Part shown: piece after piece, positions 1-8,647 of the stretch
Position numbering within the stretch: position 1 is the first letter of the stretch
How the letters are laid out: the number at the start of each line of letters is the position of its first letter
Assembly: GCF_021404405.1 (NCBI RefSeq)
Contig: NZ_JABFTV010000001.1
Coordinates: 1-64,000 of the forward strand
Direction: 5' to 3'
Source of the DNA: Billgrantia aerodenitrificans
GTDB taxonomy: Bacteria; Pseudomonadota; Gammaproteobacteria; Pseudomonadales; Halomonadaceae
Length of the DNA: 64,000 nucleotides
Program-made: the position numbers and the translations under genes
The notes under the pieces: generated by a model
The model's database searches: none
Told to the model about the DNA's origin: nothing
The model's input: the letters and a program-made list of their open reading frames with translations, nothing else

Positions 1-92
1 GGCCCAGCGAGACCAGCTGGTTGATAGGCCGGGTGTGGAAGCGCTGCAAGGCGTTGAGCTAACCGGTACTAATGGCCCGTGAGGCTTGACCA
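1..92 (+). rRNA. rrl: 23S ribosomal RNA, 3' end (partial)
   Basis: The first ~92 bases match the conserved 3' terminus of bacterial 23S rRNA, including the run ending in GAGCTAACCGGTACTAAT and the final GTGAGGCTTGACC. The gene begins outside the window. The exact mature end is estimated from the E. coli 3' end. The ~105 bases that follow, up to the 5S gene, are the 23S-5S spacer and hold no tRNA. Confidence 0.93.
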
Positions 93-197
93 TATAACCC
101 CAAGGGGTCTGCGCATTGCGCGCGCAATTGACGGATACGCCCCGTGACCGAATGGCACGGACGAGACGATCGCGTCAGCATGATTCCAACCGTTTTC

Positions 198-314
198 GCC
201 TGACGACCATAGCGAGTGGGAACCACCTGATCCCATGCCGAACTCAGCAGTGAAACCGCTCAGCGCCGATGGTAGTGTGGGGCCTCCCCATGCGAGAGTA
301 GGTCATCGTCAGGT
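198..314 (+). rRNA. rrf: 5S ribosomal RNA
   Basis: About 117 nt with the conserved 5S core (CCATGCCGAACTCAG, then GCGCCGATGGTAGTGTGGGG and CCATGCGAGAGTAGG). The ends GCCTGACGACC and the TCGTCAGG near 303-312 pair as the terminal helix. It lies ~105 nt after the 23S end, as in a standard 16S-23S-5S operon. Ends are placed by helix pairing and may be off by a few bases. Confidence 0.93.
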
Positions 315-324
315 ACTTCTTCAG

Positions 325-354
325 AAACCCCGAGTACGAAATGTGCTCGGGGTT
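325..354 (+). terminator. rRNA operon terminator 1
   Basis: An inverted repeat AAACCCCGAG / CTCGGGGTTT with an ~10-nt loop lies just after the 5S gene. The T-run is short (GTTTCG), and a second terminator follows. Confidence 0.75.
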
Positions 355-381
355 TCGCCGTTTAGGCCCCTTATCTATCCA

Positions 382-413
382 AACCCTGAGCTCAGCCGAG
401 CTCGGGGTTTTTT
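382..413 (+). terminator. rRNA operon terminator 2
   Basis: The hairpin AACCCTGAGCTC / GAGCTCGGGGTT is followed by a run of Ts. With the preceding hairpin it makes a tandem terminator closing the rRNA operon. Confidence 0.8.
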
Positions 414-564
414 CATGGGCACAGGGCTGAGCTTCCCTCTACTGTAGGCCAGCTTCAATGTGAGCAAGATGAAGAGTTTCGTTCCTTTTCGTGGAGCCTG
501 GGAACGTGAGCGGAGAAAGGCGGTCGATTTAAGCAGCGCCACTCTAGGGGCGTGGCCAAGGACG

Positions 565-828
565 ATGACTGTGAAAAAAATCCTACTGCCGGTTTTACTC
601 GTGTTGCTTGTTTTAGGCAATCTTGGTGGCTGTGACGCCCCCAAAGCCCCTGAAGCAGGCGATAGTACTGCGCGTAATATCGATCGCTCGATGGAAGGCC
701 TGAAGGAGAGATTGGAAAAGGTGGGGGATGACATCGAAGAAGAGACCAGGAAGGATCTCAGTCCGAAAAGAAGAGCCCGGCACGAGGCCGGGCAAGTGGG
801 AATAGGCACCTCAGGCACAACGGCTTGA
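565..828 (+). CDS. Small lipoprotein of unknown function
   Basis: An 87-aa protein with a type II signal peptide: basic MTVKK start, a Leu/Val-rich core, and a lipobox LGGC with the acylated Cys at residue 23. The residue after the Cys is Asp, which in E. coli favours inner-membrane retention. The mature part is short, charged and probably helical. The start at 565 was chosen because it places the signal peptide at the N-terminus; an in-frame ATG at 460 would add 35 residues without signal character. No family is recognised. The last ~18 codons overlap the likely terminator of the convergent chemoreceptor gene. Confidence 0.65.
   Translation: MTVKKILLPVLLVLLVLGNLGGCDAPKAPEAGDSTARNIDRSMEGLKERLEKVGDDIEEETRKDLSPKRRARHEAGQVGIGTSGTTA
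765..793 (-). terminator. Terminator of the chemoreceptor gene
   Basis: Read on the minus strand, GCCCGG and CCGGGC pair around a 7-nt loop and are followed by TCTTCTTTTC. It sits ~40 nt beyond the chemoreceptor stop codon and inside the 3' end of the opposing lipoprotein gene. Confidence 0.65.
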
Positions 829-834
829 AGCCGC

Positions 835-2544
835 TTAGAACTCTTCCCATTCGGCTACGGTGCTGCTGTTGGCGAGCCTGGGTCGGTGTGCCGGAGTAGC
901 GTTGTGGCGAAGCGAGACAGACTGACCGCTTGCCTGTGATAGGCGGGTTTCGATCGCAGGACGGCGTTGAGTGTCGCTGGTGTCTTCAGCTAGACGGAAG
1001 GTCGCCACTGCGGCCTCGAGCTGAGCCGCTTGCTCCTCCAGCGAGGCGGCAGCAGCCGAGGCTTCCTGCACCAGAGCGGCGTTCTGCTGTGTGACTTGAT
1101 CCATTTGCGAAACCGCCATGTTGACCTGCTCGATACCGCTGCTCTGTTCCTGGGAAGCTGCGGAAATCTCATCCATGATGTCGGTGACACGGCGCACTGA
1201 TGCAACCACCTCGCGCATGGTCGTGCCGGCGTTCTCGACCAGGGTCGAGCCTTTGTGAATCTGCTCGGACGACGCTTCGATCAGTGCCTTTATTTCCTTG
1301 GCTGCTTCGGCGCTACGGCTGGCGAGGTTGCGTACCTCTCCGGCAACGACGGCAAACCCCCGACCTTGCTCACCGGCTCGCGCCGCTTCGACGGAAGCGT
1401 TGAGTGCCAGAATGTTGGTCTGGAAGGCAATGGAGTCGATGACGCTGATGATCTCGACGACCTTGCGCGAGCTTTCGGTAATGCCGTGCATGGTGTCGAT
1501 TACTTCATCGACCACCTCGCCGCCCCGACCGGCGGTGGTCGAGGCATCATTGGCGAGGGTGCTCGCCTGTCTGGCGTTGTCGGCATTCTGCTTAACCGTT
1601 GCGGTCAGCTGGTCCATGCTGGCAGCCGTTTCCTGCAGCGAGGCGGCTTGCTCTTCGGTACGTGAGGAAAGGTCGGTGTTGCCCAGCGAGATTTCCCTGG
1701 CGCCGACGTGAATCGAGCCGCTGCTCGAGCGCACGGTGGCCACGGTCTGGCCGAGGCCGGTTTGCATGTGCTGCATGGCGGAAAACAGCTTGCCGATCTC
1801 GTTACGACCGCGATCGGCTATGCGATGAGAAAGATCGCTCTTGGCAATTCGCTCGAAGTGCTCTACGGCTTCCTGTAGAGGCAGCACAATCACCCGCACC
1901 ATTGCAATGCGCACCAAGACGATGAGCAATATTGAAGACAATAAAGCGATGATTTCTATCAAGTCGAGAAACGCCACCGTAGATTCGTAATTATCGATTA
2001 ACGCATCGACATGCTCGTCTGCGAAGTCGGAGAAACGCCTGCTTTCACTCCGAAAGGTATTCTTCTGCTCCTCGACTCTGGTGATCAGGGCCTGAAAAGC
2101 CACGCTATCGCCCATGGCGAGCGCGCTTCTCTGTTGCTCCAAGCTGGCCAGCAGAGTGGTAAGCGCTGCCTGAAGGCTGGTTTCGAAAGCTACGCTTTGG
2201 TCATCATCCTTAGGCGAGTCGAGATAGACGCTGAAGCGCTGCTCCGCTATATGCTTGGCAGCATCGTACTCTTCAAGCAGCATCGTGAGTCGTGTGGGCT
2301 CTTCGTCGCTCAAAGCCGTGGCAGCCTGAAGCAGATAGAGCTGCATGTCGCTAATGTTTGCACGTGTCAGTGACACGTTATTCAGCTGGTGTACGCTTGC
2401 CTCGTCCAACTGGCGGAGCGTCCTTTCCCCCAGATGGCCTGTGTACATACCCAAGGCTGCCAAACATAGGATGGCAGTAGCCAGAAGGGCCAGGGCAGCT
2501 GTCAGGCCCGTCTTGACGGACAGATTACGGAGCATTCGGGTCAT
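835..2544 (-). CDS. Methyl-accepting chemotaxis protein
   Basis: A 569-aa transmembrane chemoreceptor. TM1 lies at ~11-33, a helical periplasmic ligand-binding domain (four-helix-bundle type) at ~34-190, TM2 at ~191-215, HAMP at ~216-268, and then the long cytoplasmic coiled coil. The hairpin tip at ~366-405 carries the conserved [20 protein letters not shown] region that binds CheA and CheW. The last five residues are EWEEF, matching the xWxxF pentapeptide that docks CheR and CheB. The start at 2544 is set by a strong GGAGGAGG ribosome site 8 nt upstream; the longer in-frame start at 2625 lacks one. The ligand is unknown. No other chemotaxis genes are adjacent, so this is an orphan receptor. 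Confidence 0.93.
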   Translation of the reverse strand: MTRMLRNLSVKTGLTAALALLATAILCLAALGMYTGHLGERTLRQLDEASVHQLNNVSLTRANISDMQLYLLQAATALSDEEPTRLTMLLEEYDAAKHIAEQRFSVYLDSPKDDDQSVAFETSLQAALTTLLASLEQQRSALAMGDSVAFQALITRVEEQKNTFRSESRRFSDFADEHVDALIDNYESTVAFLDLIEIIALLSSILLIVLVRIAMVRVIVLPLQEAVEHFERIAKSDLSHRIADRGRNEIGKLFSAMQHMQTGLGQTVATVRSSSGSIHVGAREISLGNTDLSSRTEEQAASLQETAASMDQLTATVKQNADNARQASTLANDASTTAGRGGEVVDEVIDTMHGITESSRKVVEIISVIDSIAFQTNILALNASVEAARAGEQGRGFAVVAGEVRNLASRSAEAAKEIKALIEASSEQIHKGSTLVENAGTTMREVVASVRRVTDIMDEISAASQEQSSGIEQVNMAVSQMDQVTQQNAALVQEASAAAASLEEQAAQLEAAVATFRLAEDTSDTQRRPAIETRLSQASGQSVSLRHNATPAHRPRLANSSTVAEWEEF

Positions 2545-2678
2545 TGATAGATCCTCCTCCATGGCTTCTTTGCGCCATGGCATACGAGTGGGAAGGCTTG
2601 AGAGCGGGATTGGGACACTCGTCAAGGAAGGCTCGTGGTGAGGGATCTTGTGGTGGTCTTGCCACGCGCCTAGACGCG

Positions 2679-2703
2679 TTATCGGCCGATGGGGGGGATT
2701 ATA
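2679..2703 (-). promoter_or_regulatory. Candidate sigma-28 (FliA) promoter of the chemoreceptor
   Basis: On the minus strand, 2686-2679 reads GCCGATAA, an exact match to the flagellar sigma-28 -10 element, ~135 nt upstream of the chemoreceptor start. The -35 half (TAAA consensus) is poor. A perfect TATAAT (minus strand, 2703-2698) lies just upstream and could instead be a sigma-70 -10 box. Confidence 0.5.
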
Positions 2704-2867
2704 AAACGGCGTTCTTCTGAAGCTTCGTTCAGCCAGGCCCTTTGTGTTCCGGTATTTGCAACAGTTACATAGACTTGGATCATCTCTGGATGAGTATTGA
2801 TAGTCTGGATTAATGAAAAGGCCTAAGTAAATGCGTAAAAATCATCGGCCTATGTTGTCTTTGGGAT

Positions 2868-2898
2868 GACAAACAATAAGGCCGGCATTGCGCCGGCC
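2868..2898 (-). terminator. Terminator of the Tim44-like gene
   Basis: The minus strand reads GGCCGGC, a short loop (GCAAT) and GCCGGCC, followed by TTATTGTTTG. It starts ~20 nt after the stop codon of the Tim44-domain gene. Between here and the chemoreceptor promoter (2704-2867) no gene is seen. Confidence 0.75.
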
Positions 2899-2917
2899 AT
2901 TTGCAACGGGGCTGTGC

Positions 2918-3730
2918 TCAGCTGTTCTGTTCGATGCCCTGCAGGTACCACGGGGCGCCGTCACGCATCTCGCGAACCAGGTGCCAGGTCTCGTTGAACT
3001 CGGTCTGCTCGCCGTTCTCGTCGAGGATACCGTGGAAGATAACGGTGGCCTCGGCCTGCTTGCCGATTTCACGTACGTCACCGAGCTCGGCGAACAGGCG
3101 CACGGTCTCTGTGCGATTGTTGGCCGGATGCTTGCTGCGCTCCTCGCGCAGAAGATTGTAGAGCTCGGGAGTGACGTACTCCTGAATGCCGCTGAAGTCA
3201 TTGTTGTCCCAGGCGCGCTGCAGCGTCATGAAGTGCTCCTTGGCGCCGGACAGGAAGCGCTCTCGATCGAACCACTCCGGAAGGCTGTCGAAAGCGCCGC
3301 CCATGGTAGCACCCGGTGCCGGCTGGAAGGCCTGGGGAGCAGCGTGCGGCTGGTTATCGGCTGGCTGAGGGCCGCCAGCCACGGCGGTACGGCGACGCGC
3401 CAGCAGCCGGAACAGCAGGAAGCCGAGGCCGGCAATGAGCAGGATGTCCATCAGGCGCAGCTCATCGAAGGCACCACCGAAGAACAGCGCGGCCAGCAGA
3501 CCACCTGCCAGCATGCCGCCCAGCATACCGGGCATACGAGAGCCGGCGGCCTGGCTGGGCTGAGCCTGTCGTGCCGGGGCGGCCTGGTTGGGGGCGGCTG
3601 CCGGGCGATCAGCGGATCGGGAGAAGCTGCCGACGTTACCGCCGCCGCCCATGCGGCGGGCTTCGGCATGTTCGACGGCCAGGCCGAAGCCCATTACGGC
3701 GACCATGAGCATGACCAGGAAGTGACGCAT
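2918..3730 (-). CDS. Tim44-domain membrane protein
   Basis: A 270-aa protein with an N-terminal signal sequence (~1-24, ending in AEA), a Gly/Met-rich and Ala/Pro/Gln-rich linker, one or two membrane segments at ~70-115, and a C-terminal soluble domain of ~120 residues (from about EWFDRERFLSGAKEHF) typical of the Tim44-like family. Bacterial members are inner-membrane proteins of unclear function; some are proposed to bind membranes or act in protein insertion. The start at 3730 gives the signal peptide and has a GAGGAA ribosome site; longer in-frame starts up to 3907 lack both. It is divergent from the isochorismatase gene. Confidence 0.82.
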   Translation of the reverse strand: MRHFLVMLMVAVMGFGLAVEHAEARRMGGGGNVGSFSRSADRPAAAPNQAAPARQAQPSQAAGSRMPGMLGGMLAGGLLAALFFGGAFDELRLMDILLIAGLGFLLFRLLARRRTAVAGGPQPADNQPHAAPQAFQPAPGATMGGAFDSLPEWFDRERFLSGAKEHFMTLQRAWDNNDFSGIQEYVTPELYNLLREERSKHPANNRTETVRLFAELGDVREIGKQAEATVIFHGILDENGEQTEFNETWHLVREMRDGAPWYLQGIEQNS

Positions 3731-3827
3731 CGCTTGGTTCCTCTTCAGGATTGAGGGAAAAGTAGAATTTGGATGCTCCATTCTAGCGGCTATGCTGGGG
3801 AAAGTGCTGAAAAAATGGGGTAAAGCC

Positions 3828-4403
3828 ATGCGCTTGAAGAGTGAAAACAGCTTGCTGCTGATCGTCGATCTGCAGGCGGGACTGCTGCCGGTCATCGATG
3901 GCGGCAACCAGGCCGTTGCCGAAGCACAGTGGCTTGGCGTGCTCGCCTGTGAGCTGGAGGTGCCGGTCTGGCTGACCGAGCAGTATCCAGAGGGGCTGGG
4001 CGGCAGCGAGCCGCGGCTGCTGGAAGCGCTACCGGACTATCGCCTATGGCAAAAGGTGCACTTCAATGCCCATGCCGAGTCGGATTTTGCCACCGCGCTG
4101 GAAAAAAGCGGCAGGCGTCAGATCGTGCTGTGCGGCAGCGAGGCGCACATCTGCGTGATGCAGACCGGCCTCGGGCTGCTGGAAGCGGGCTATGAGGTGT
4201 ACTGGCTGAGCGAGGCGTCCGTCAGCCGGCGCGCCGAGGAGGCCAGCCTTGCCCGTGAGCGGATGACGGGGGCGGGCGCCACGCCGGTGACGGCCGATAT
4301 GGTGGCCTACGAGTGGCTCGAGCGCTGTGACGACGAGCGCTTCCGTCAAATCCACCGGCGTTTTCTCAAGCCCCGCGCCTCGCGCCCGCTGCGCTTCTAC
4401 TGA
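3828..4403 (+). CDS. Isochorismatase-family cysteine hydrolase
   Basis: A 191-aa single-domain hydrolase of the isochorismatase/YcaC type. The expected catalytic triad is visible: Asp in LLLIVDLQ near the N-terminus, Lys in LWQKVHFNA, and Cys in GSEAHICVMQT. The substrate cannot be read from sequence; relatives act on isochorismate, nicotinamide or other amides. The ATG at 3828 is preferred over an in-frame ATG at 3792 because it starts directly before the domain, though the ribosome site (GGGGTAAAG) is weak. Convergent with yaaA, 20 bp apart. Confidence 0.85.
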   Translation: MRLKSENSLLLIVDLQAGLLPVIDGGNQAVAEAQWLGVLACELEVPVWLTEQYPEGLGGSEPRLLEALPDYRLWQKVHFNAHAESDFATALEKSGRRQIVLCGSEAHICVMQTGLGLLEAGYEVYWLSEASVSRRAEEASLARERMTGAGATPVTADMVAYEWLERCDDERFRQIHRRFLKPRASRPLRFY

Positions 4404-4423
4404 TACATGGTGACTGATCGGGC

Positions 4424-5203
4424 TCAGTGTTGGGCTTCGCGTCGAGTGAAGACCAGCGTATCGCCCTCGGACATGGCGGGATTGAAGGCGTAGCCCGCCA
4501 CGTCGAACTTCTTGAGGGCTTCGGGATCGTCCAGGCGCTGGCGAATCATCCAGGCGGCCATCAGGCCGCGTGCCTTTTTGGCATAGAAACTGATGATCTT
4601 GTAGCTGCCGTTCTTCTCGTCCTTGAATACCGGTGTGATCACCCGGGCGTCGAGCCGCTTGGTGTCGACGGCCTTGAAATACTCGTTCGAAGCGAGGTTC
4701 ACCAGTACCTTGGAGCCGCTTTCGGCAATGGCCCGATCGAGTGCCTCGGTCAGCGTGCCCTGCCAATAGGCGTAGAGGTCCTTGCCAGCCGGATTGGCCA
4801 GCCGCGTGCCCATTTCCAGGCGGTAGGGCTGGATCAGATCGAGCGGCCGCAGCAGCCCATACAGGCCCGAAAGAATGCGCAGATGGCGCTGGGCGAACTC
4901 GTTGTCGGCGTCGCTGAAAGAGGCAGCCTCGAGACCCACGTAGACGTCGCCCTGGAAGGCCTGGGCCGCCGGCTTGGCGTTGTCGGGCGTGAAGCGCGGG
5001 TGCCATTCGGCGAAGCGGGCGGCGTTGAGGCCCGCCAACTTGTCGCTGATGCCCATCAGTTCGCTGAGCTGCTGTGGGGAGTAGTCGCGCAGGATCTCGA
5101 TCAAGCGCTGGCTGTGGTCGAGAAAATCCGGCTGCGAGTGGGTGGCCGTGGTGGCCGGGGTCTCGAAGTCCAGCGTCTTGGCCGGCGAGATCACGCTCAG
5201 CAT
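4424..5203 (-). CDS. yaaA: Peroxide stress protein YaaA
   Basis: A 259-aa protein of the YaaA/DUF328 family, beginning [14 protein letters not shown] and carrying the conserved segments [22 protein letters not shown] and [11 protein letters not shown]. The length equals the E. coli protein (258 aa). In E. coli YaaA lowers intracellular iron during hydrogen peroxide stress and so limits Fenton damage. A monocistronic gene on the minus strand, with a GGAGTG-type ribosome site upstream of 5203. Confidence 0.93.
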   Translation of the reverse strand: MLSVISPAKTLDFETPATTATHSQPDFLDHSQRLIEILRDYSPQQLSELMGISDKLAGLNAARFAEWHPRFTPDNAKPAAQAFQGDVYVGLEAASFSDADNEFAQRHLRILSGLYGLLRPLDLIQPYRLEMGTRLANPAGKDLYAYWQGTLTEALDRAIAESGSKVLVNLASNEYFKAVDTKRLDARVITPVFKDEKNGSYKIISFYAKKARGLMAAWMIRQRLDDPEALKKFDVAGYAFNPAMSEGDTLVFTRREAQH

Positions 5204-5314
5204 GGGGCACTCCTGTACCAGATGGGACGAATCGAACGAAGCGTGATTATATCAACCGCCGCGCGAAGACGGGGCTATCGATGCGATAGCCCTCGCCGAT
5301 ACCGGGCGAACCCC

Positions 5315-6349
5315 TCAGGGGCAGGGGTTGGGGATGCGCCGGTGCACCTCTTCGATGGCATCCAGCACGCTCTGCTCTAGCTTCAGCGACTCGCTGGCGA
5401 GGTTGGTCTCGAGCTGCTCCATGGTGGTGGCGCCAATGATGTTACTGGTCAGAAAGCTACGCGAATTGACGAAGGCCAGCGCCATCTGGGCCGGGTCGAG
5501 GTCGTGCTCGCGGGCAATGTCGACGTAGGCACGGGTGGCCTGTTCGGCCAGCGGCGAGGTATAGCGCTTGAAGCGCTCGAAGAGCGTGAGGCGAGCGTTC
5601 TCGGGGCGGGCGCCATCCAGATACTTGCCGGAGAGTACGCCGAAGGCCAGCGGCGAATAAGCCAGCAGGCCCACGTTCTCGCGATGGGCGATCTCGGCTA
5701 GACCGACCTCGAAGGAGCGATTGAGCAGATTGTAGGGGTTCTGGATCGAGGCAACCCGCGGCAGACCGAGCCGTTCTGCGAGCTGCAGCGCCTTCATCAC
5801 CCCCCACGGCGTCTCGTTGGAGAGACCGATGGCGCGAACCTTGCCGGCATCCACCAGCTCCTTGAGCACAGCAAGGGTCTCTTCCAACGTGACGGCGCTT
5901 TCCTCTTCGTCGTGCTCGTAGCCCAGGCGTCCGAAGTAGTTGGTCGAACGCTCGGGCCAGTGGAGCTGGTAGAGATCGACGTAGTCGGTGCGCAGCCGCT
6001 CGAGGCTGGCATCGATGGCCTGATGGATGTGCTCCCTGTTCAGGCGTGGGCCGCCGCGGATGTGCTCGAGGCCCGGGCCGGTCACCTTGGTTGCGATGAT
6101 CACGTCGTCGCGGCTTTCACGGCGCTTGAGCCAGCTGCCGATATAGGCCTCGGTGCGCCCCTGTGTCTCGGCTCGGGGCGGTACAGGATACATTTCGGCC
6201 GCGTCGATGAAGTTGATGCCGAAGGCTACGGCACGGTCGAGCTGATCGTGGGCTTCGGATTCGCTGTTCTGCTCTCCGAACGTCATGGTGCCCAGGCACA
6301 GGCGGCTGACCTCGATACCCGTGTCGCCAAGCGGTCGCGTCTGCATCAT
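5315..6349 (-). CDS. tas: NADP(H)-dependent aldo-keto reductase Tas
   Basis: A 344-aa aldo-keto reductase collinear with E. coli Tas, including LGTMTFGEQNSE, the Asp/Tyr region INFIDAAEMYPVPPR, the Lys-containing IATKV strand, and the cofactor-loop end SNIIGATTMEQLETN. It reduces carbonyl substrates with NADPH; the natural substrate is not known. Two adjacent ATG codons (6349 and 6346) follow an AGGAGCG ribosome site, so the start may be three bases shorter. Confidence 0.92.
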   Translation of the reverse strand: MMQTRPLGDTGIEVSRLCLGTMTFGEQNSESEAHDQLDRAVAFGINFIDAAEMYPVPPRAETQGRTEAYIGSWLKRRESRDDVIIATKVTGPGLEHIRGGPRLNREHIHQAIDASLERLRTDYVDLYQLHWPERSTNYFGRLGYEHDEEESAVTLEETLAVLKELVDAGKVRAIGLSNETPWGVMKALQLAERLGLPRVASIQNPYNLLNRSFEVGLAEIAHRENVGLLAYSPLAFGVLSGKYLDGARPENARLTLFERFKRYTSPLAEQATRAYVDIAREHDLDPAQMALAFVNSRSFLTSNIIGATTMEQLETNLASESLKLEQSVLDAIEEVHRRIPNPCP

Positions 6350-6587
6350 CGCTCCTGTTGAAAGTCGAATCGGTGGCGAGCTCGTTGCCTATCCAGAGCC
6401 ATGCTAGCCGAGCACTACCAAGGCAGCAAATCTAGGGGTTGAGTCGCCGGCGGGGCGGGCGTATGCTGGCCACCCTCAAGCGGCCCCGGCGGAGTCCCGC
6501 GGCGAGTTCAGACAGGCCATGACGACGACCACAGGGTGGTGCCACGTCATCAGGCTGGTTTCAGACGAACCCAAGGTTGTTTGCACG

Positions 6588-7106
6588 ATGACGCAGGCAT
6601 CATCACTGTTCACCCGACTCGAATACCGTCTTGCCGAACAGCTGTTTCACACACGCTGGTTGCCACGCTCTCCGCGTACCCAGCGTTTGACCATGCACCT
6701 CTTCGAGCGCTGCGCCGATGCCGGTCATCCCGGTGCGCTTTCGCTCTACGGGCATATGCTCTTCCAGCGTGGGGTCAGCCCTCAGGACAAGGCGCGTGGC
6801 GCTCGCTACGTGCTCGAGGCTGCGCAGGCCGGCAACCTCAAGGCTCAATACCAGGCTGGGCGGATCCTCGAACACGGCTGTGCTCAGTATCCTCGCCGTG
6901 AGGCGAGTGCCGTGACCTGGTATGCCCGCGCCGCTGAGGCAGGGCATCCGCTTGCCGCCGTGCGCCTGGCGCAAGCCTATCGCCTGGGTGAGCTGGGGCT
7001 GCCGGTGGACAGAGTTCAAGCCGCCCATTGGCAGGCGCTCGCCGACCGGCATGCGGGTCTGGAGTGTGGCGAGCTGGACAGAGACGACACTCAAGCCCGA
7101 CACTAA
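6588..7106 (+). CDS. Sel1-like repeat protein
   Basis: A 172-aa helical-repeat protein. Three Sel1-type repeats can be followed: AGHPGALSLYGHMLF, AGNLKAQYQAGRILE and AGHPLAAVRLAQAYR, each pairing small residues (G, A) in the A and B helices. Such proteins are scaffolds for protein-protein contacts. No signal peptide. An in-frame ATG at 6519 would add 23 poorly conserved-looking residues; neither start has a strong ribosome site. It is 54 nt upstream of the exonuclease-like gene and may be cotranscribed with it. Confidence 0.72.
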   Translation: MTQASSLFTRLEYRLAEQLFHTRWLPRSPRTQRLTMHLFERCADAGHPGALSLYGHMLFQRGVSPQDKARGARYVLEAAQAGNLKAQYQAGRILEHGCAQYPRREASAVTWYARAAEAGHPLAAVRLAQAYRLGELGLPVDRVQAAHWQALADRHAGLECGELDRDDTQARH

Positions 7107-7160
7107 CCCCACTTACCGCCGCTTCTGTACGCGGCTCTGCTTTCGAGGATACGTCCATTC

Positions 7161-7682
7161 GTGACGCTGCCGACACTGCTGGATATCGAGGCGTCCGGAT
7201 TCGGGCGCGGTAGCTACCCCATCGAGATTGGCCTGGCACGGGCCGACGGTAGCTGCTGCGCCTTCCTCGTGCAGCCGCTGGACGAGTGGACGCATTGGGA
7301 CCCCAAGGCCGAATTGCTGCACGGCATTTCCCGTGCACGTCTGCAGCGTGAAGGTCTACCCATCGCCCAGGTGGCGCGCTGGCTCAATGATGAACTGAGT
7401 GAGATCGGCGTGGCTTACAGCGATAGCTGGGGCTATGACAATACCTGGCTATCGCTGCTGTTTCACCATGCCGGCATGCTGCCCGCCTTTCGCCTCGAGG
7501 CACTGCGCATTCTGCTCAGCGAACGCCAGCTCGGTGCGTGGCACCGCACCCGGGAAGCCCTGGTGAAAGAGCTGGGGATACGGCGCCATCGCGCCGGAGA
7601 CGATGCCCGCCTGCTGCAACTTACCTATCTGCGCACCCGCGAAGACGACGATAGCGCCGACACCTCTATCTCTCGCCGCTGA
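7161..7682 (+). CDS. DEDDh-type 3'-5' exonuclease-like protein
   Basis: A 173-aa protein with the three Exo motifs of the DnaQ/RNase T fold: DIEASG at residues ~8-13 (Exo I), YSDSWGYDN at mid-protein (Exo II), and HRAGDDA near the C-terminus, fitting HxAxxDA (Exo III). All four acidic residues and the His are therefore present, which suggests activity on nucleic acid. Starts with GTG after GAGGAT. The substrate is unknown; it is smaller and more divergent than RNase T or oligoribonuclease. Its last 17 bases overlap the convergent quinone oxidoreductase gene. Confidence 0.72.
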   Translation: MTLPTLLDIEASGFGRGSYPIEIGLARADGSCCAFLVQPLDEWTHWDPKAELLHGISRARLQREGLPIAQVARWLNDELSEIGVAYSDSWGYDNTWLSLLFHHAGMLPAFRLEALRILLSERQLGAWHRTREALVKELGIRRHRAGDDARLLQLTYLRTREDDDSADTSISRR

Positions 7683-8637
7683 CCGCAAGCAGCACCTTGC
7701 CGATATTGGCGTCCCGCTGCACATGGGCGTGAGCGGCTTCGACTTCGTCGATCGGCCAGGTACGATCGATCAGCGGTCGAATCTCTCCCTTGGCAAGGCG
7801 CGGCCAGACATGGGCTTTCAGCGCATCGAGGATGGCGCCCTTGGCCGCCGGTGGTTTGGCGCGCAGGGTCGAGCCGATCAGCCGCTGGCGTTTCATCAGC
7901 ATGCGGCCCAGGTCGAGCTCGGCGTGTCGCCCACCCATCAGGCCGATCAGCACCAGACGTCCGTCGGCATTCAGCACGCGCTGATTGTCGGCCAGATAAG
8001 CGCCACCCACGGGGTCGAGAATCAGGTCGGCGCCGCCCCATGCCTTCACGGCATCCGCGAAGCTGCCCTCATGGCGATTGAAAACCGCATCGGCGCCCAA
8101 CTCTCGGCAGACGGCAAGCTTGGCGTCACTGCCCGCCGTGACGAAGCAGGGGTGGCCGAAGGCCCGGCAGAGCTGAATGGCGGCAGTGCCGACACCGCTG
8201 GCACCGGCGTGCAGCAGGACCCGCTCTCCGGCCGCCAGCTGTCCCACCATGAACAGATTGAGCCAGGCAGTGGCAAACACCTCGGGCAGCGCGGCCGCCT
8301 CGCACAGGTTCAGGCCCTCGGGTATCGGCAGTACCTGCCGTGCATCGACCACGACCTCCTCGGCATAGCCGCCGCCCGCCAGCAGAGCGCAGACCCGCTC
8401 TCCCGGACGCAGCGTATCGACGCCGGGACCGACCTCGCTCACCGTGCCGCTGATCTCGAGGCCGAGCACGTCGCTGACCCCGAGCGGCGGTGGATAATGG
8501 CCGGCGCGCTGCATCAGGTCGGCGCGATTGACCCCGGCCCAGGCCACCGCGAGGCGCACCTCTCCGGCAGCGGGGCCTGGCGGGATGGGCTGTTCGCGCC
8601 AGGCCAGGCGCTCCTGATCGACGGCGATGGCGTGCAT
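7666..8637 (-). CDS. NAD(P)H quinone oxidoreductase, PIG3-like
   Basis: A 323-aa medium-chain dehydrogenase/reductase without the zinc ligands, of the quinone oxidoreductase/PIG3 group. Seen are AGVNRADLMQRAGHYPPP, VLGLEISGTV, and the nucleotide-binding segment LLHAGASGVGTAAIQL. It probably reduces quinones or enoyl compounds with NADPH. The start at 8637 follows TAGGAGAG; a longer frame to 8685 lacks a site. It lies 10 bp downstream of the LOG-family gene, so the two likely form an operon. Confidence 0.87.
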   Translation of the reverse strand: MHAIAVDQERLAWREQPIPPGPAAGEVRLAVAWAGVNRADLMQRAGHYPPPLGVSDVLGLEISGTVSEVGPGVDTLRPGERVCALLAGGGYAEEVVVDARQVLPIPEGLNLCEAAALPEVFATAWLNLFMVGQLAAGERVLLHAGASGVGTAAIQLCRAFGHPCFVTAGSDAKLAVCRELGADAVFNRHEGSFADAVKAWGGADLILDPVGGAYLADNQRVLNADGRLVLIGLMGGRHAELDLGRMLMKRQRLIGSTLRAKPPAAKGAILDALKAHVWPRLAKGEIRPLIDRTWPIDEVEAAHAHVQRDANIGKVLLAVSGER

Positions 8638-8647
8638 GGCAGCTCTC

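Noticed and set aside
4044..5210. A 388-codon open frame on the minus strand
   Set aside because: It is out of frame with, and largely covers, yaaA and the isochorismatase gene, both of which have clear family matches. High GC makes long spurious frames common here.
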